Below, piece by piece: positions 47,977 through 58,532 of a stretch of DNA of 64,000 bases; within the stretch, counting starts at the first letter, position 1, and every line of letters begins with the position of its first letter. The notes under the pieces were generated by a model, which was not told the DNA's origin, did no database searches, and saw only the letters and a list, made by a program, of their open reading frames with translations. Made by a program: the position numbers and the translations under genes. Origin of the DNA: Hydractinia symbiolongicarpus (taxonomy: Eukaryota > Cnidaria > Hydrozoa > Anthoathecata > Hydractiniidae). The stretch is taken from the NCBI RefSeq assembly GCF_029227915.1, contig NC_079883.1:27962001-28026000 (forward strand), in the 5' to 3' direction.

Positions 47977-48830
47977 GTCAATAGTTAGGCCTGTTCCTTT
48001 TTTTGGTATGATTTTTAAAAAAGCATAAGTCCTTTGTCAATAGTTGGACCTGTCCCATCTTGTGACACAGTATTTTTGAAGCATAGGAATGTAAAGTTAA
48101 AATTCAAAAAGTACAAAATTTATAAAAAAGTTTATATTTATATTTATAATTATTTAGTGATATTTTAGTTTGAGTGACACACCATGGTAATCATCAGCAT
48201 CCAGGCTACCATATTTGTTTTTGGTTGCCATGCCTACCTGGTGTGATGTATATATAAGTCTTGCCACTCCTTTTTTGTCATTCTTCAGTCAGCTCTTGAT
48301 TAGTCAACATCAAGTTTTTGAGTTTCAATGCACAATATTTCAATGCACAACAATGATGATGATCTTACTTACACAATATTTCTATGAGTGATATAGCTTG
48401 TTCTTCAATTTCACATAAGTTTACACTTCTCACACATTTTCATAGTACTTTACACTGGGCAGCTGGTAAGTATTAGCTATTCTATGTCAAATATTTTATT
48501 TAAATTTGAACTGGATATTTACCGTAATTTTGTATTTATTTAGTTTGAACGTATATCAAGATATCAATTCAAATCAAAATTTTTGTTGTTACAAACACTT
48601 CCCTCTCGTGTGACGCCTTAACAAGGAATTTGTTGGTCAATAGTTAGGCCTGTTCCATCTTATGACACATTTACTAAAATTGCAAGAGTCTTGTGTACAG
48701 TTGAGTTTGTACCAACTGATGACACGTTTTTTAAAAGCATATATATACCTTTGTCAATAGTTAGGCCTGTACCAACTAAGACAATTTGCATACATATGTT
48801 CAAAATTGAGCCGGGCCTGCCAACAGATGG
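47977..48830 (+). repeat. diverged tandem repeat of about 59 bp, in two clusters
   Basis: The phrase gtcaatagttaggcctgt occurs at 47977, 48036 (as ..tggacctgt), 48636 and 48753, with a weaker unit near 48694. Units are about 59 bp and continue with tcccatcttgtgacaca and aaaagcata. The two clusters (47977-48095 and 48636-48800) are separated by about 540 bp of unrelated sequence. Confidence 0.65.
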
Positions 48831-49479
48831 GCCATCCCAACTGCGAACGCACCAACCCGTCTTTTGACAGACCAACCTGCCTAAAGATGGGTCAGTCCTG
48901 CGTTCAAAGTTGGGTCGTTGTCCATAGTTGAGTCAGAACAGATGAATTCCTGTGTGACATTATTTGTTATTTTTCAGTGGTAAACTTTTTGGCTCTGGCA
49001 TTTGTGTTAAGGTTAGTTGGGTCAGAGCATGGTCACAAAGTTTTAAATATTTAATCAGGAATTGATATTTTTTCTTACCCAAATGCGTTGTCTTTTCCAT
49101 TGCTCATTATCTCTCCACCTTTTCCTTCTTTTTTAATAAAAGCAAAATTAGAATTTGTGTTCTTGTCAATGTCATGTTTTGAAATGAATTCGGCAATAAG
49201 ATAATATTAGTATAAAAGTAACAAATAAGTTAGTTTAGCTTATCTTTTAGAGTAGACAATTAGTGATTACTTGCTAATGTTCCTAGAAGAAAACACAGTA
49301 TTAGACAAATGTACTTCATTTAACAACGTTGTGATATTAATATAAAGGGTAATTTGGTAAAAAAGGGGCGAGGTGCTAGGCAAGCAAAAATACACAAAAC
49401 TCTCCTGTGTGTGTACCCAATTTAAAACACTCTCCTCCAGTGACACTTATGCTAGTCTCATAAAGCATATTTGTCACGA

Positions 49480-49640
49480 ACAACTTCTCGTTGCTACTTT
49501 CTCGCAATTTTTCCTTCTCTAATTTTTACAACTGTTCGTTGTTCCCTTTCTCTCTCTTTTTTACAAATGTGCGTTGCTCGTTTTCTCTCTCTTTTTTATA
49601 ACTTTTCGTTGTTTCCTTTCTCTCTTTTTCAAAACTACTT
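49480..49640 (+). repeat. pyrimidine-rich tandem repeat, about 45 bp
   Basis: Three to four imperfect units built around ttcgttgttccctttctctc and ttttttacaa. One strand is nearly all pyrimidine. Confidence 0.65.
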
Positions 49641-50449
49641 GTTTAAAATTGCCTTTATCTTATGAGTACACACACATCCCAAAACGAAAGCTGATGAAGG
49701 CAGCCCAGCATCCTCAAGCCTCCTTAAATTCTTAAATCCTACCACATTACATTACATTTCCTCAAATTCTTAAGTCCTACCACAACACAGTACTTATGGG
49801 AAAAATATTTCTTATATGGGAGTGAAGACAAACAGTTTCGCAAATATCAACCAGGGCACAAATAGAACCCTGTCCTAAAAATATGTACAACTTCCCTACA
49901 TAGGTACAATGTCATAACAATGACATTGTACCTATGTAGGGCTGCAACTATCATATGTTCCAACCCTTCTGTTTTAAGCGAGAGACTCCCGTTTTTGAAC
50001 ATACCCTTCCCTACTTCTGTTTGAAAGAATATTGTCCCGTTTAAGCAGTATTTGCCTTCGAAAATTTTTAAAAAAGATTCCTGCATTACGCCAGACCAAG
50101 AAACTTGTCGATTCTCTCGCAATTTGGTTACCATGTTGTCTTCGTTGGCGTGGGTAAGTTGTGTACGTGATGAAATTATATAAAACCCATACATTTATGT
50201 TATGTAAGTTAACCCAGCGAAAATTTAAATTCTTAAAATAATGTTCAATATTCATATAATATTCATTCTTCTTTAACACAATGATGTCTTTTGTTTCCTC
50301 CAACAAACACGTGTGATCTTGAAGCCTGATGTGAATAATTATAGTAAATTAGATCAAACTTGTTAAAATTACAACATAGCTTCGAAAGTAAAAAAATATA
50401 AAACCAGATATTCAGACAAGTTAAAAAATTCGCATTTATAAGAAAATGT
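49641..50449. other. non-coding with a perfect hairpin
   Basis: No gene was recognised; minus-strand frames at 49847-50306 overlap each other in different phases and are not convincing. A perfect hairpin lies at 49894-49941. Confidence 0.4.
49894..49941. repeat. perfect 21-bp hairpin
   Basis: The arms 49894-49914 and 49921-49941 are perfectly complementary with a 6-nt loop (taacaa). The left arm begins ccctacataggtacaatg. No larger element surrounds it. Confidence 0.9.
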
Positions 50450-52130
50450 TTGCCCCATGTTCCAGATCATCAGTACAATCATTGTTCAGTTTGTAATTTG
50501 AATCTTTCGTTGGCATATGGTGAAGCAAATGACATTAGACGTCATGAAGATAGCCCTAGTCATAAAAAACCTCTTTAAAAGGTGAGTTATTCTCTTTGTT
50601 ATTTTCTATCACAACAACTCAAACTTTTTTTTAAAAAAAAAATGCCCAGTGAAACCACATTTCTAGAGTTTGATTGCAAGGACTTTCCAACGTCATTATG
50701 CAAAGTGCATAAGCAGGAAAATTTTGTCATTAATTTTTCAGGCAACACACAAATAAACCTTCCAAAACAAAATGAAACTGAAATTCATCCATCCATATCT
50801 GCCAAGGTAAAAATGGCTTGAATGTTAGTTCACCACAACACATTCTTTAATCTTTCCGACCACGTGACACAGTATGGCAAACAAGGATTTAAGGGCAACA
50901 GGGCAGCCCAGAGCTTTTCATGTGGAAGAACAAAAACAGGTGCTATTACAAACTGCATAGGAAAATATTTTCAAACCGAATTGGTCAGTGATATGAGGGT
51001 GAATGTATTTAGTTAATGGTTGACAGGAGCAATGATGCAGGGCTGAAGAAAAGTTTCCCATAAGCGTAAGAAAATTTGTTTACACTTTTGGCAGAATAAT
51101 GACAACATTTTTTGACATGAACATGTTAGAAGTTCTGTTTTCAAGTACCGCAGAGTTTATGTTTAACAGCATTGACAACCAACTTGTAAAACAAGGCAAA
51201 TACTGGGATATGGTTAGCGCAATTTCCGTTCACAATACTAATGCAAATATTGGCTCTAATAACTCTATTAAATCAAATCGTAAAGAACTGAGAAATTGTG
51301 ATTGCCAGTTTCACATACCACATATTATACAATGCTGCTAGTAAAGGTTTAGATGCTTTTTCAACCATCACTAGTTTCGATCTGGAAGATCACTGTGTAG
51401 GCCTGTGTTTTAGTGGTTAGACAAGTCGTCTAAACAAAAGTTTATTTTAAAAAAATATTATGACTTTTGCGATAAAGAATATCAAGAGGTGATAAAGTAT
51501 ATTTCCACCAGATGGTTATGGACAGAAAGGTGTGTTAACAGGGAGTTAAGAAATATGCTGGCTCAAAATCTTATTTTCTATCAGAATGTTTGCATGATAA
51601 GCGCTTTCTTCATCTTTCCAACTCATTTAGTAAGCCAATGAGCCTACATTTACCAATTTCAACAAATTTTTGCAAACAGAAGAGCTATTAATTCAATGCT
51701 TGTATGATGAGATGCAGCAATTTATGGACAAACTTGCTTCAAAATTTGCTAAGCCAGAGGTAATTCGAAATCTGAAAGCTGAAGAACTCTCCTTTGCAAA
51801 ATTAAACATTTGCTTACAAAACCAAACCAGTTGATGCATCGTTGACAATTGGTATTCTTACCAAGACAACAATTCATAAAGCTTTAGATGATGGTATTAT
51901 TGACGAAGGTGAAGCAGATTGTTTCTATGACGCAGTAAGATCTTTTTATGAGACAGCTTACAACTACTGTGTTAAATGGTTACTGCTTGATGATCCTCTT
52001 TATAAAGCTAGCAAACTTATTGAATTTTTAAATAAAGCATCAAGTAGAGCAAATAGAGCATCAAGTACTTTTCCAGAACATCTCCAACCTTGTTACCGCT
52101 GGAAAATACCCGATGATTTATAAAAACAAT
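50450..52130 (+). pseudogene. broken hAT/ZBED-like transposase
   Basis: In several frames, in order: a BED/C2H2-like finger (HCSVCNLNLSLAYGEANDIR and RRHEDSPSHKK), then LSDHVTQYGKQGF, SCGRTKTGAITNCIGKYFQ, LVSDMRVNVF, NSIDNQLVKQGKYWDM, NTNANIGSNNSIKSN, and further fragments up to 52130. This order resembles the hAT-like transposase-derived proteins common in cnidarian genomes. Many stops and frameshifts make it dead. Its right end is cut by, or lies near, the Ngaro insertion at 52355. Confidence 0.55.
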
Positions 52131-52354
52131 TTAAATGTGCATGTAGACAATACAATCCAGCTCATTCATCTAAGGAATAACATTATCATTTGTTGGTTTT
52201 ATATTTCTGTTCACCATTTCATTGCTTTATGTTGTAAAGTGATTGCAAACTACACAGCAGTAATTATTACAGCAGGATTTTATTAACTTGCATTTACGCG
52301 ATGAAATTTGTCTGGTGAAAAACACCCTTAAACCTCGCACTGCCGTAATTTTTT

Positions 52355-52686
52355 AATGGAGCTAAATGAATATTTAGCTCATGTTAATTGTGGTGACTTC
52401 AGTATACCTTCTAGCTGTCCTGTATAATGATAGATACCACTCTGGCTCTGACCTAGTACTGTACCTCAAATAAGGTTAAGAATAAGGCACTTCTGATTCT
52501 GTTAATAGGTAGCCATGTTGGATTATATCTGCTTAGAGCATTGTCTCAGTTGCCCCAGGTCAACATGCATTTGTTTTGCCTCGCTTAATAATACAAGTCA
52601 ATAAATACATGAGACATGGGTCAGTCCAATTTTAGCCATAAAGAACTGAGGTTGTTGAAGATTAAAGCTCCTCAGATTTGAAGCTC
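52355..52686 (+). repeat. Ngaro left repeat A1
   Basis: Begins aatggagctaaatgaatatt and ends agatttgaagctc. Matches A2 at 57842-58173 over the full 332 bp. Confidence 0.93.
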
Positions 52687-52717
52687 TTGTTCATCAGATA
52701 TCCTGGACTGCAACACT

Positions 52718-54232
52718 ATGGCACCTAAAAATAAACAACCTCTTCAAAAAGGCACTAAAGCACCAGCAACCGACACGCCCAGTGAACAACCATGCTGCTC
52801 ATCCACACCCCAGTCTGGTAAGCAGTTTTTTGACACTCCTGTGTTTGAAACAGAGCCTCACATGCGCACAGCTGAACAGTGGGCCTCTATGGGCAAGGAA
52901 GCGCTCCTTCTACTGGCAAACTCCTTAAACATCCACACCAGAGGGAAATCTCTTCTAAATATTGTTGAGCTTTTGATGGCTCATTTTACCAGTGCAACAC
53001 GTATTGGAGATAGCGACCTTCCCCAGCAACACGTGGTCACTGAATTATCCTCTGACGATGCCGACATCAGCAATGCCTCTGGTGAGGAAATTCCATTGCA
53101 CAAAACCATACCTTCGTCTAAAGTTCACAAAGCCTCGACTAAACGAGTCCTGTTCAAACGAAAAAATACTACTTTTGACAATTTAAAAAAGGACCTATTT
53201 GATTTTGTCCGCACGGAAATTCGTAGCCAAGTAGAGGCTAACCAATTAAACCATTTGAATTCAACTGCACCAACCACGTCTTTGGGGCACCATTACACTG
53301 CGCCATCTTTGTTGTCCTCGCGCTCTTGTGTTCGGCCCGCCGGCTCTTTGGACCCAATTCTTGATCAAGATGGCGCGGATGCTGTTGCGGTTCCTCAGCC
53401 TACAGATGAAGCTGTGCGCATTGAGGCCCCTTTGTTTTCTTCCCACTGTTCTGTACCTTCGCTGCCCGCCGTACCTAAGGCTGTTTTGGAGAAAATTAAG
53501 CGTTTGGAGTATGTTAATTTGGAACTACTCCTCCCACCATCCTTAAATTCGTCGTTTGTCCCCGATGACGAGGGTGAGTACGACCTCAATGTCAGAACTG
53601 CAGATGGAGTCCCCCGACTCTCGCTAAGCAGGAATGTCTCGGGTAGGTCTCGGATTAAGGACTTTGCCTCCTGGTGCCTTGCATGGAGCAACTATCTACG
53701 TTGCCTTATTTATTTTTATCCCCATCTTGCCACACAGCTGGTCACCTATCAAACTCTAGTCACCCAGTTTGCCAACCAATACGTCTTCTCCGCTGTGTGT
53801 GCCTTCGACAAACTGCATCGGCTGCAGTTAGCTAATGATTCTCTGCGGAGATGGGACCAACTTGACGATTTGCTCGTTACGCAACACTTGAGAGGGGCTC
53901 CATTGTTAACTAAGTCTTACACCTCCTCCACCTCCACAAGAACTTCTTACGTATGTTTTAGTTGTGATCAGCAAGGACATTTTGCTACGAATTGCCCCCG
54001 GTCTTCCAGTACAGGTGGGTTAGGCCCCGCGTTTCGGAATGCTTCCCAGCATCTTCCCGCAAGCAGCTTCCACCAGGTTCGATTTCCATCAACTCCCAGG
54101 GTGTGCTGGCGGTTCAATAGAGGCATGTCATGTTCCAATCCATGTCCCTTTCCACACAAGTGCCCCCATTGCTCTAAAAACCACCCAGGGCACCGTTGCT
54201 CATTTAGGCCCTCTCAGCCAAGTACCCAATAA
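52718..54232 (+). CDS. Ngaro ORF1, Gag-like with zinc knuckles
   Basis: 504 codons starting 32 bp after repeat A1. The N-terminal half is polar and Ser/Thr/Pro-rich. The middle (about residues 290-400) is helical and capsid-like: KDFASWCLAWSNYLRCLIYF. The C-terminus has a CCHC knuckle (CFSCDQQGHFATNC, spacing C-x2-C-x4-H-x4-C) followed by the Cys/His cluster typical of DIRS/Ngaro Gag (CWRFNRGMSC, CPFPHKCPHC, NHPGHRC). It would package element RNA. It overlaps ORF2 by 194 nt in another frame, so ORF2 needs frameshifting, re-initiation or splicing. Codon use is GC-richer than host genes nearby. Confidence 0.88.
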   Translation: MAPKNKQPLQKGTKAPATDTPSEQPCCSSTPQSGKQFFDTPVFETEPHMRTAEQWASMGKEALLLLANSLNIHTRGKSLLNIVELLMAHFTSATRIGDSDLPQQHVVTELSSDDADISNASGEEIPLHKTIPSSKVHKASTKRVLFKRKNTTFDNLKKDLFDFVRTEIRSQVEANQLNHLNSTAPTTSLGHHYTAPSLLSSRSCVRPAGSLDPILDQDGADAVAVPQPTDEAVRIEAPLFSSHCSVPSLPAVPKAVLEKIKRLEYVNLELLLPPSLNSSFVPDDEGEYDLNVRTADGVPRLSLSRNVSGRSRIKDFASWCLAWSNYLRCLIYFYPHLATQLVTYQTLVTQFANQYVFSAVCAFDKLHRLQLANDSLRRWDQLDDLLVTQHLRGAPLLTKSYTSSTSTRTSYVCFSCDQQGHFATNCPRSSSTGGLGPAFRNASQHLPASSFHQVRFPSTPRVCWRFNRGMSCSNPCPFPHKCPHCSKNHPGHRCSFRPSQPSTQ

Positions 54233-55817
54233 TTTTTTTCCGATTAAGTCCTTTGTTTTCACTCCTGTAAATGTCTTATTGTTGGGCAATTTATTAGTTT
54301 CACATCCCAATCGGGTCTTAGTCAACTTTATCCTTTCTGGCTTTAGCCATGGGTTTAAACTTGGGTACCAACATGGACAACTTTTCCCATCAACTTCCAA
54401 CAACAAATCCTCTATGGAACATGCAAGCAAAGTCGATGAAGCTATTTTAAAGGAGTTGAATAGAGGGCATACCGTAGGCCCTTTTGATTGTCCTCCTCTT
54501 CCTAGTTTTCATTGCTCCCCTTTGGGTGCAGCGCCTAAAAAAGATGGTTCCATCCGGGTAATTTTAGACCTCTCATCACCACAAGGATTCTCGGTTAACG
54601 ATGGCATTTCTAAGGACTCTTATTCAGTTACATATTCATCATTTGACGAGGCCATTGATATGGTACGTGAACTCGGCAGAGACTGCTTTCTTGCCAAACT
54701 TGATATCAAACATGCCTTCCGGTTATGCCCAGTTCACCCGGATGACTGGTACCTCCTTGGTTACAAATGGCAGGGAAGATATTTTTTTGATGTTGTTCTT
54801 CCCTTCGGTGGACGGTCGTCACCGTTTACTTTTAATCACTTTGCGGACCTACTTCACTGGATTCTTCAGTACCTTGCTTCCATTCGGCAGCTACTTCATT
54901 ATCTCGATGACTTTATTACAGGTAATTCCTCAAAAGCCGCCTGCCAAAATATCATCAATTTAATCCAGCAGGTCTTTAACTGCCTAGGAGTTCCTTTAGC
55001 ACCGGAAAAAATTGTTGGTCCATCTCGCGTCCTGACCTATTTAGGCATTGAAATTGATACCAGTGAATTCGTTATACGTTTACCTCAGGACAAATTTGAT
55101 GCTATTTTGTCTTTGTTAAGAGTGTGGAAAGGAAAGAAAAAATGCACAAAAAAGGAGCTACTATCACTCATAGGATTGTTGTCTTTTGCATGCAAAGTTG
55201 TCAAATGTGGTCGCATTTTTCTGCGCCGGTTAATTGACCTTTCTACTACTGTAAGTAGCCTTTACCATCACATTTCCGTTACATCGGAATCCCGCAAGGA
55301 CATTGAGTGGTGGCTGAATTTTTTACCCAGTTGGAACGGGATGGCGGTCATCCAAACATCATTCCTCACATCAGAAAGTTTAAACATGTTTACAGATGCT
55401 TCCATGAGTGGTTTAGGCGGTTTTTACAATGGGAAATGGTTTTCCATCCCTTTTTCCAACACCAACAATTACAGCATTACCTTTCTTGAGTTGCTTGCGG
55501 TTGTTATAGCGGTACATTCGTGGGGTGAGAAGTGGTCTGATACCCAGGTTATCATTTTTACAGACAACGAGGCCATTGTCCGCATATGGAGTACTGGTTC
55601 GTGCAAATGTGAGCACATCATGAAACTTGTTCGCTTGTTGTTTTATTTTACAGCAAATCACAACATAAATTTGCTGATGCGCCACATTTGTGGCACTTCT
55701 AATATTTATGCAGACCTACTTTCGCGTTTACAGGTCGCAAAGTTCAAAGAGCAGTGCCCATACGCCGAAGAGCTTCCTACTCCTATCCCCTCGTCAATCT
55801 CCGAATGCTTAGTGTGA
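54039..55817 (+). CDS. Ngaro ORF2, reverse transcriptase-RNase H
   Basis: 592 codons from the first ATG; the true start may lie further in, since the first 65 or so residues overlap Gag in another frame. The RT domain runs about 140-360: SPLGAAPKKDGSIRVILDLS, catalytic Asp in LAKLDIKHAFR (222), VLPFGGRSSPFTF, and YLDD at 288-291. RNase H is at about 448-565 with Asp453 (FTDAS), Glu484 (LELLAV), Asp509 (FTDNEA) and Asp559 (YADLLSR), so all four acidic residues are present. The last 64 nt overlap ORF3. It copies element RNA into DNA. There is no protease or DDE integrase, as expected for this class. Confidence 0.93.
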   Translation: MLPSIFPQAASTRFDFHQLPGCAGGSIEACHVPIHVPFHTSAPIALKTTQGTVAHLGPLSQVPNNFFPIKSFVFTPVNVLLLGNLLVSHPNRVLVNFILSGFSHGFKLGYQHGQLFPSTSNNKSSMEHASKVDEAILKELNRGHTVGPFDCPPLPSFHCSPLGAAPKKDGSIRVILDLSSPQGFSVNDGISKDSYSVTYSSFDEAIDMVRELGRDCFLAKLDIKHAFRLCPVHPDDWYLLGYKWQGRYFFDVVLPFGGRSSPFTFNHFADLLHWILQYLASIRQLLHYLDDFITGNSSKAACQNIINLIQQVFNCLGVPLAPEKIVGPSRVLTYLGIEIDTSEFVIRLPQDKFDAILSLLRVWKGKKKCTKKELLSLIGLLSFACKVVKCGRIFLRRLIDLSTTVSSLYHHISVTSESRKDIEWWLNFLPSWNGMAVIQTSFLTSESLNMFTDASMSGLGGFYNGKWFSIPFSNTNNYSITFLELLAVVIAVHSWGEKWSDTQVIIFTDNEAIVRIWSTGSCKCEHIMKLVRLLFYFTANHNINLLMRHICGTSNIYADLLSRLQVAKFKEQCPYAEELPTPIPSSISECLV

Positions 55818-56773
55818 CAATGAATTACCTCTTCGATGCTGCTTTATCACCAAACACCAGACTTACCTACCGTTCTGGACTTTCATCCTACAGAATGTTT
55901 TGCCACCACGCCTCTATCCGGATGTTTCCGCTTATTGAATCCCACCTTCAGCTCTATGTCACTTTTATGTCAACGCGGGTCAAATATGCTACTATTAAGG
56001 TGTACTTGTGTGGGCTACAGTACCAAAGTCTAATCTGTGGATTTTCCGAAAAGATATCTGACATGGGAAAATTGTACTACGTAATGAGGGGTATTCGGCG
56101 AACTGAGAATGTTGTAAGCCGCCAGAGACTGCCAATCACGCCCTCCCACCTACACGAAATGCTAAGATTTATCAACAATTCATGTTTTTCATTTTGTGAC
56201 AAAGCTATGTGGCGATGCCTTATTTTGTTTGCCTTTTTTGGTCTGTTAAGAGTTTCGGAATATGTTTGCCCCTCCAAAACCTATTTTGATCCCAATATTC
56301 ACTTGTCCCCATCCGAGTTTAGCTTCTCACCTTGCAACAATACTCTTTATATGACTATCAAAAATTCTAAAACCGATCCCTTTAGGAAAACATTTCAAAT
56401 TAGGTTTGGGAGGATTAAGGGTGATTTGTGTCCTGTCAAAGCTTTCTCTCAATTTCTTGTGTACAGAGGTACTCATCAGGGTCCTTGGTTTGTTCTCTCC
56501 AACGGCGAATTTGTTACTAGGAAGTTAGTTTCCGCCTTTGTAAAAATTAGCGTAAATGGGCCCGATCTCAATACGCATAGCTTCAGGATTGGTGGGGCCT
56601 CTGCCGCAGCATCTTGCGGTATTCCAGACTCTGCCATTAAGATCTTAGGCAGGTGGTCCAGCGACTGTTATCGTCGATATATCCATCTTCCCAATAAAGT
56701 GTTAACACAGTGGTGTTCTAAAATGGCCAACCTCAATGACGTGCCTAAGTTGTGGGACATTCGATCCATTTAA
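55754..56773 (+). CDS. Ngaro ORF3, tyrosine recombinase
   Basis: 339 codons overlapping ORF2 by 64 nt. The core-binding region is at about 25-120 (LSPNTRLTYRSGLSSYRMFC), and the catalytic domain carries Arg166 (GLLRVSEY), His275-x-x-Arg278 (NTHSFRIGGASAA) and the tyrosine in CYRRYIH (Tyr309 preferred). These form the R..HxxR..Y set of the phage-integrase family. It is expected to integrate a circular DNA copy. No stop or frameshift is seen. The actual start may be the Met at residue 18 or 23. Confidence 0.92.
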   Translation: MPIRRRASYSYPLVNLRMLSVTMNYLFDAALSPNTRLTYRSGLSSYRMFCHHASIRMFPLIESHLQLYVTFMSTRVKYATIKVYLCGLQYQSLICGFSEKISDMGKLYYVMRGIRRTENVVSRQRLPITPSHLHEMLRFINNSCFSFCDKAMWRCLILFAFFGLLRVSEYVCPSKTYFDPNIHLSPSEFSFSPCNNTLYMTIKNSKTDPFRKTFQIRFGRIKGDLCPVKAFSQFLVYRGTHQGPWFVLSNGEFVTRKLVSAFVKISVNGPDLNTHSFRIGGASAAASCGIPDSAIKILGRWSSDCYRRYIHLPNKVLTQWCSKMANLNDVPKLWDIRSI

Positions 56774-57053
56774 ATTTACAGAGTGATCTTTGTTATTTAT
56801 TGTATTATAATTACTAGACTAGGTCCTGTGGTTACATACACAATTCGTGTTGTAATATGGATTTTATATATGTCAAGTATTATGACTTTGTGTTTATTTT
56901 GGCCATAGACTGTTATTTGCTTTTTATGGTTATTGTACAGTTTTAACGTGTATCTAGGCTCCTTTGTATGTATGTATGTTGTTGACGCATATAAGCCGGT
57001 ACTCTTAATGACTGACTTTTTCCTCCAATACCCACACTAATTTGGGGAAATTT

Positions 57054-57841
57054 GGGGATGTCGGGCTTCCTACGTCAGCCATATAACATTTGGACAGATG
57101 CGTGTGTGAGGCTTGTGTATCTTATTATTACTTGATATTATTATCACTTATTATCATTACGGTGAGGCACACCCTTTTATGAATCCTGATATTATTATTA
57201 TGTGGTAACACACGCTGGGCCAATACTGGACCAGCTTGTGCATTCCACCTTTAGCTCATGATTATTGATAACACATGTTTATTGGGTGCAGAAGACACCA
57301 TATGTGATTATCGGTTTATAGTGAAGTGCAGTGTACCTTCATGATTGAAGTGGAAGAGAAACAATATCCTTCATGCATGAGAATAAATTATTAAATAAGT
57401 ATATAATTAATAAACTAAATAATTAATCATTAATTACAAGTGACAAGTAAATGTATTATTAGTTGTGAAATGTACCTCGTGAATAGAGGATATGAGTATG
57501 TTATTCATGCATGAAGAGATCTGGGTCATGCCTTGGAAACCGTTCACAATATTATGATCCATGAGGACATAAGCTTGTGAGGGGCAACCAAAACGTGCAT
57601 ACTCTTAGGAAATTACCCTCTTTGCCTTGGGCAAGCATTTTGGTGTGATTACCTTGTTATGATTACTAGCAGCATGCGTTATCTGTCCTGCCTTACTTAT
57701 TTATTTTCTTACCCGGCATCCCAATCCATTCCCCAAATTTACAAATTGCGTTCCATGCGGATGATGTTGTATACCAAAATGTGCCATAATACAATATTCT
57801 CGATTAATAAGTGTGTTTTTACTGAGTAACCAAGACAATTA
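57054..57841 (+). repeat. Ngaro repeat B1
   Basis: Begins ggggatgtcgggcttcctac and ends gtaaccaagacaatta. Near-identical to B2 and joined directly to A2. Confidence 0.93.
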
Positions 57842-58173
57842 AATGGAGCTAAATGAATATTTAGCTCATGTTAATTGTGGTGACTTCAGTATACCTTCTA
57901 GCTGTCCTGTATAATGATAGATACCACTCTGGCTCTGACCTAGTACTGTACCTCAAATAAGGTTAAGAATAAGGCACTTCTGATTCTGTTAATAGGTAGC
58001 CATGTTGGATTATATCTGCTTAGAGCATTGTCTCAGTTGCCCCAGGTCAACATGCATTTGTTTTGCCTCGCTTAATAATACAAGTCAATAAATACATGAG
58101 ACATGGGTCAGTCCAATTTTAGCCATAAAGAACTGAGGTTGTTGAAGATTAAAGCTCCTCAGATTTGAAGCTC
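57842..58173 (+). repeat. Ngaro repeat A2
   Basis: Full-length match of A1 (332 bp), directly following B1. Confidence 0.93.
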
Positions 58174-58532
58174 CCACCCACCCACCCCTTATCATCTGTG
58201 GTAATGTCTCCAATTTTACTTGAACTAACTATGTTTATTTTCTTTTATGTGCTGCCAAACCGGATGACACTTGCCGAATATGCTTGCCTCCGATCACTGG
58301 CACTTCTTTTCACGCACTGGTCCAGCACTGCAAGCATACGATCAAGCTTTTGGATTAGCTCACATCACCCAGTCGTCGATGGGTGGTCATGCGAACACTG
58401 ATCACTGTGGCTGCACTGTTGCTCTAGCCGCACGGTTTCCTTACACAACCATTTGGCTACGAGAGTTGTGAAGGTTTTTGTCCAGCGGTGGGAGCAACAG
58501 TTCATCCAATTTCCACTTGCGCTTTTACTGAT
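58174..58532 (+). other. unique segment between A2 and B2 of the Ngaro element
   Basis: 359 bp, GC-richer than the surroundings, starting with (caccc)n. It has overlapping short frames (58165-58401 and 58271-58471) containing THWSSTASIRSSFW and HITQSSMGGHANTDH. I do not recognise a domain. Some relatives carry an extra hydrolase ORF, but no such motif is visible here. Confidence 0.6.

Noticed and set aside
53261-56277. Minus-strand ORFs within the Ngaro coding region
   Set aside because: Shadows of gag, RT and recombinase frames.
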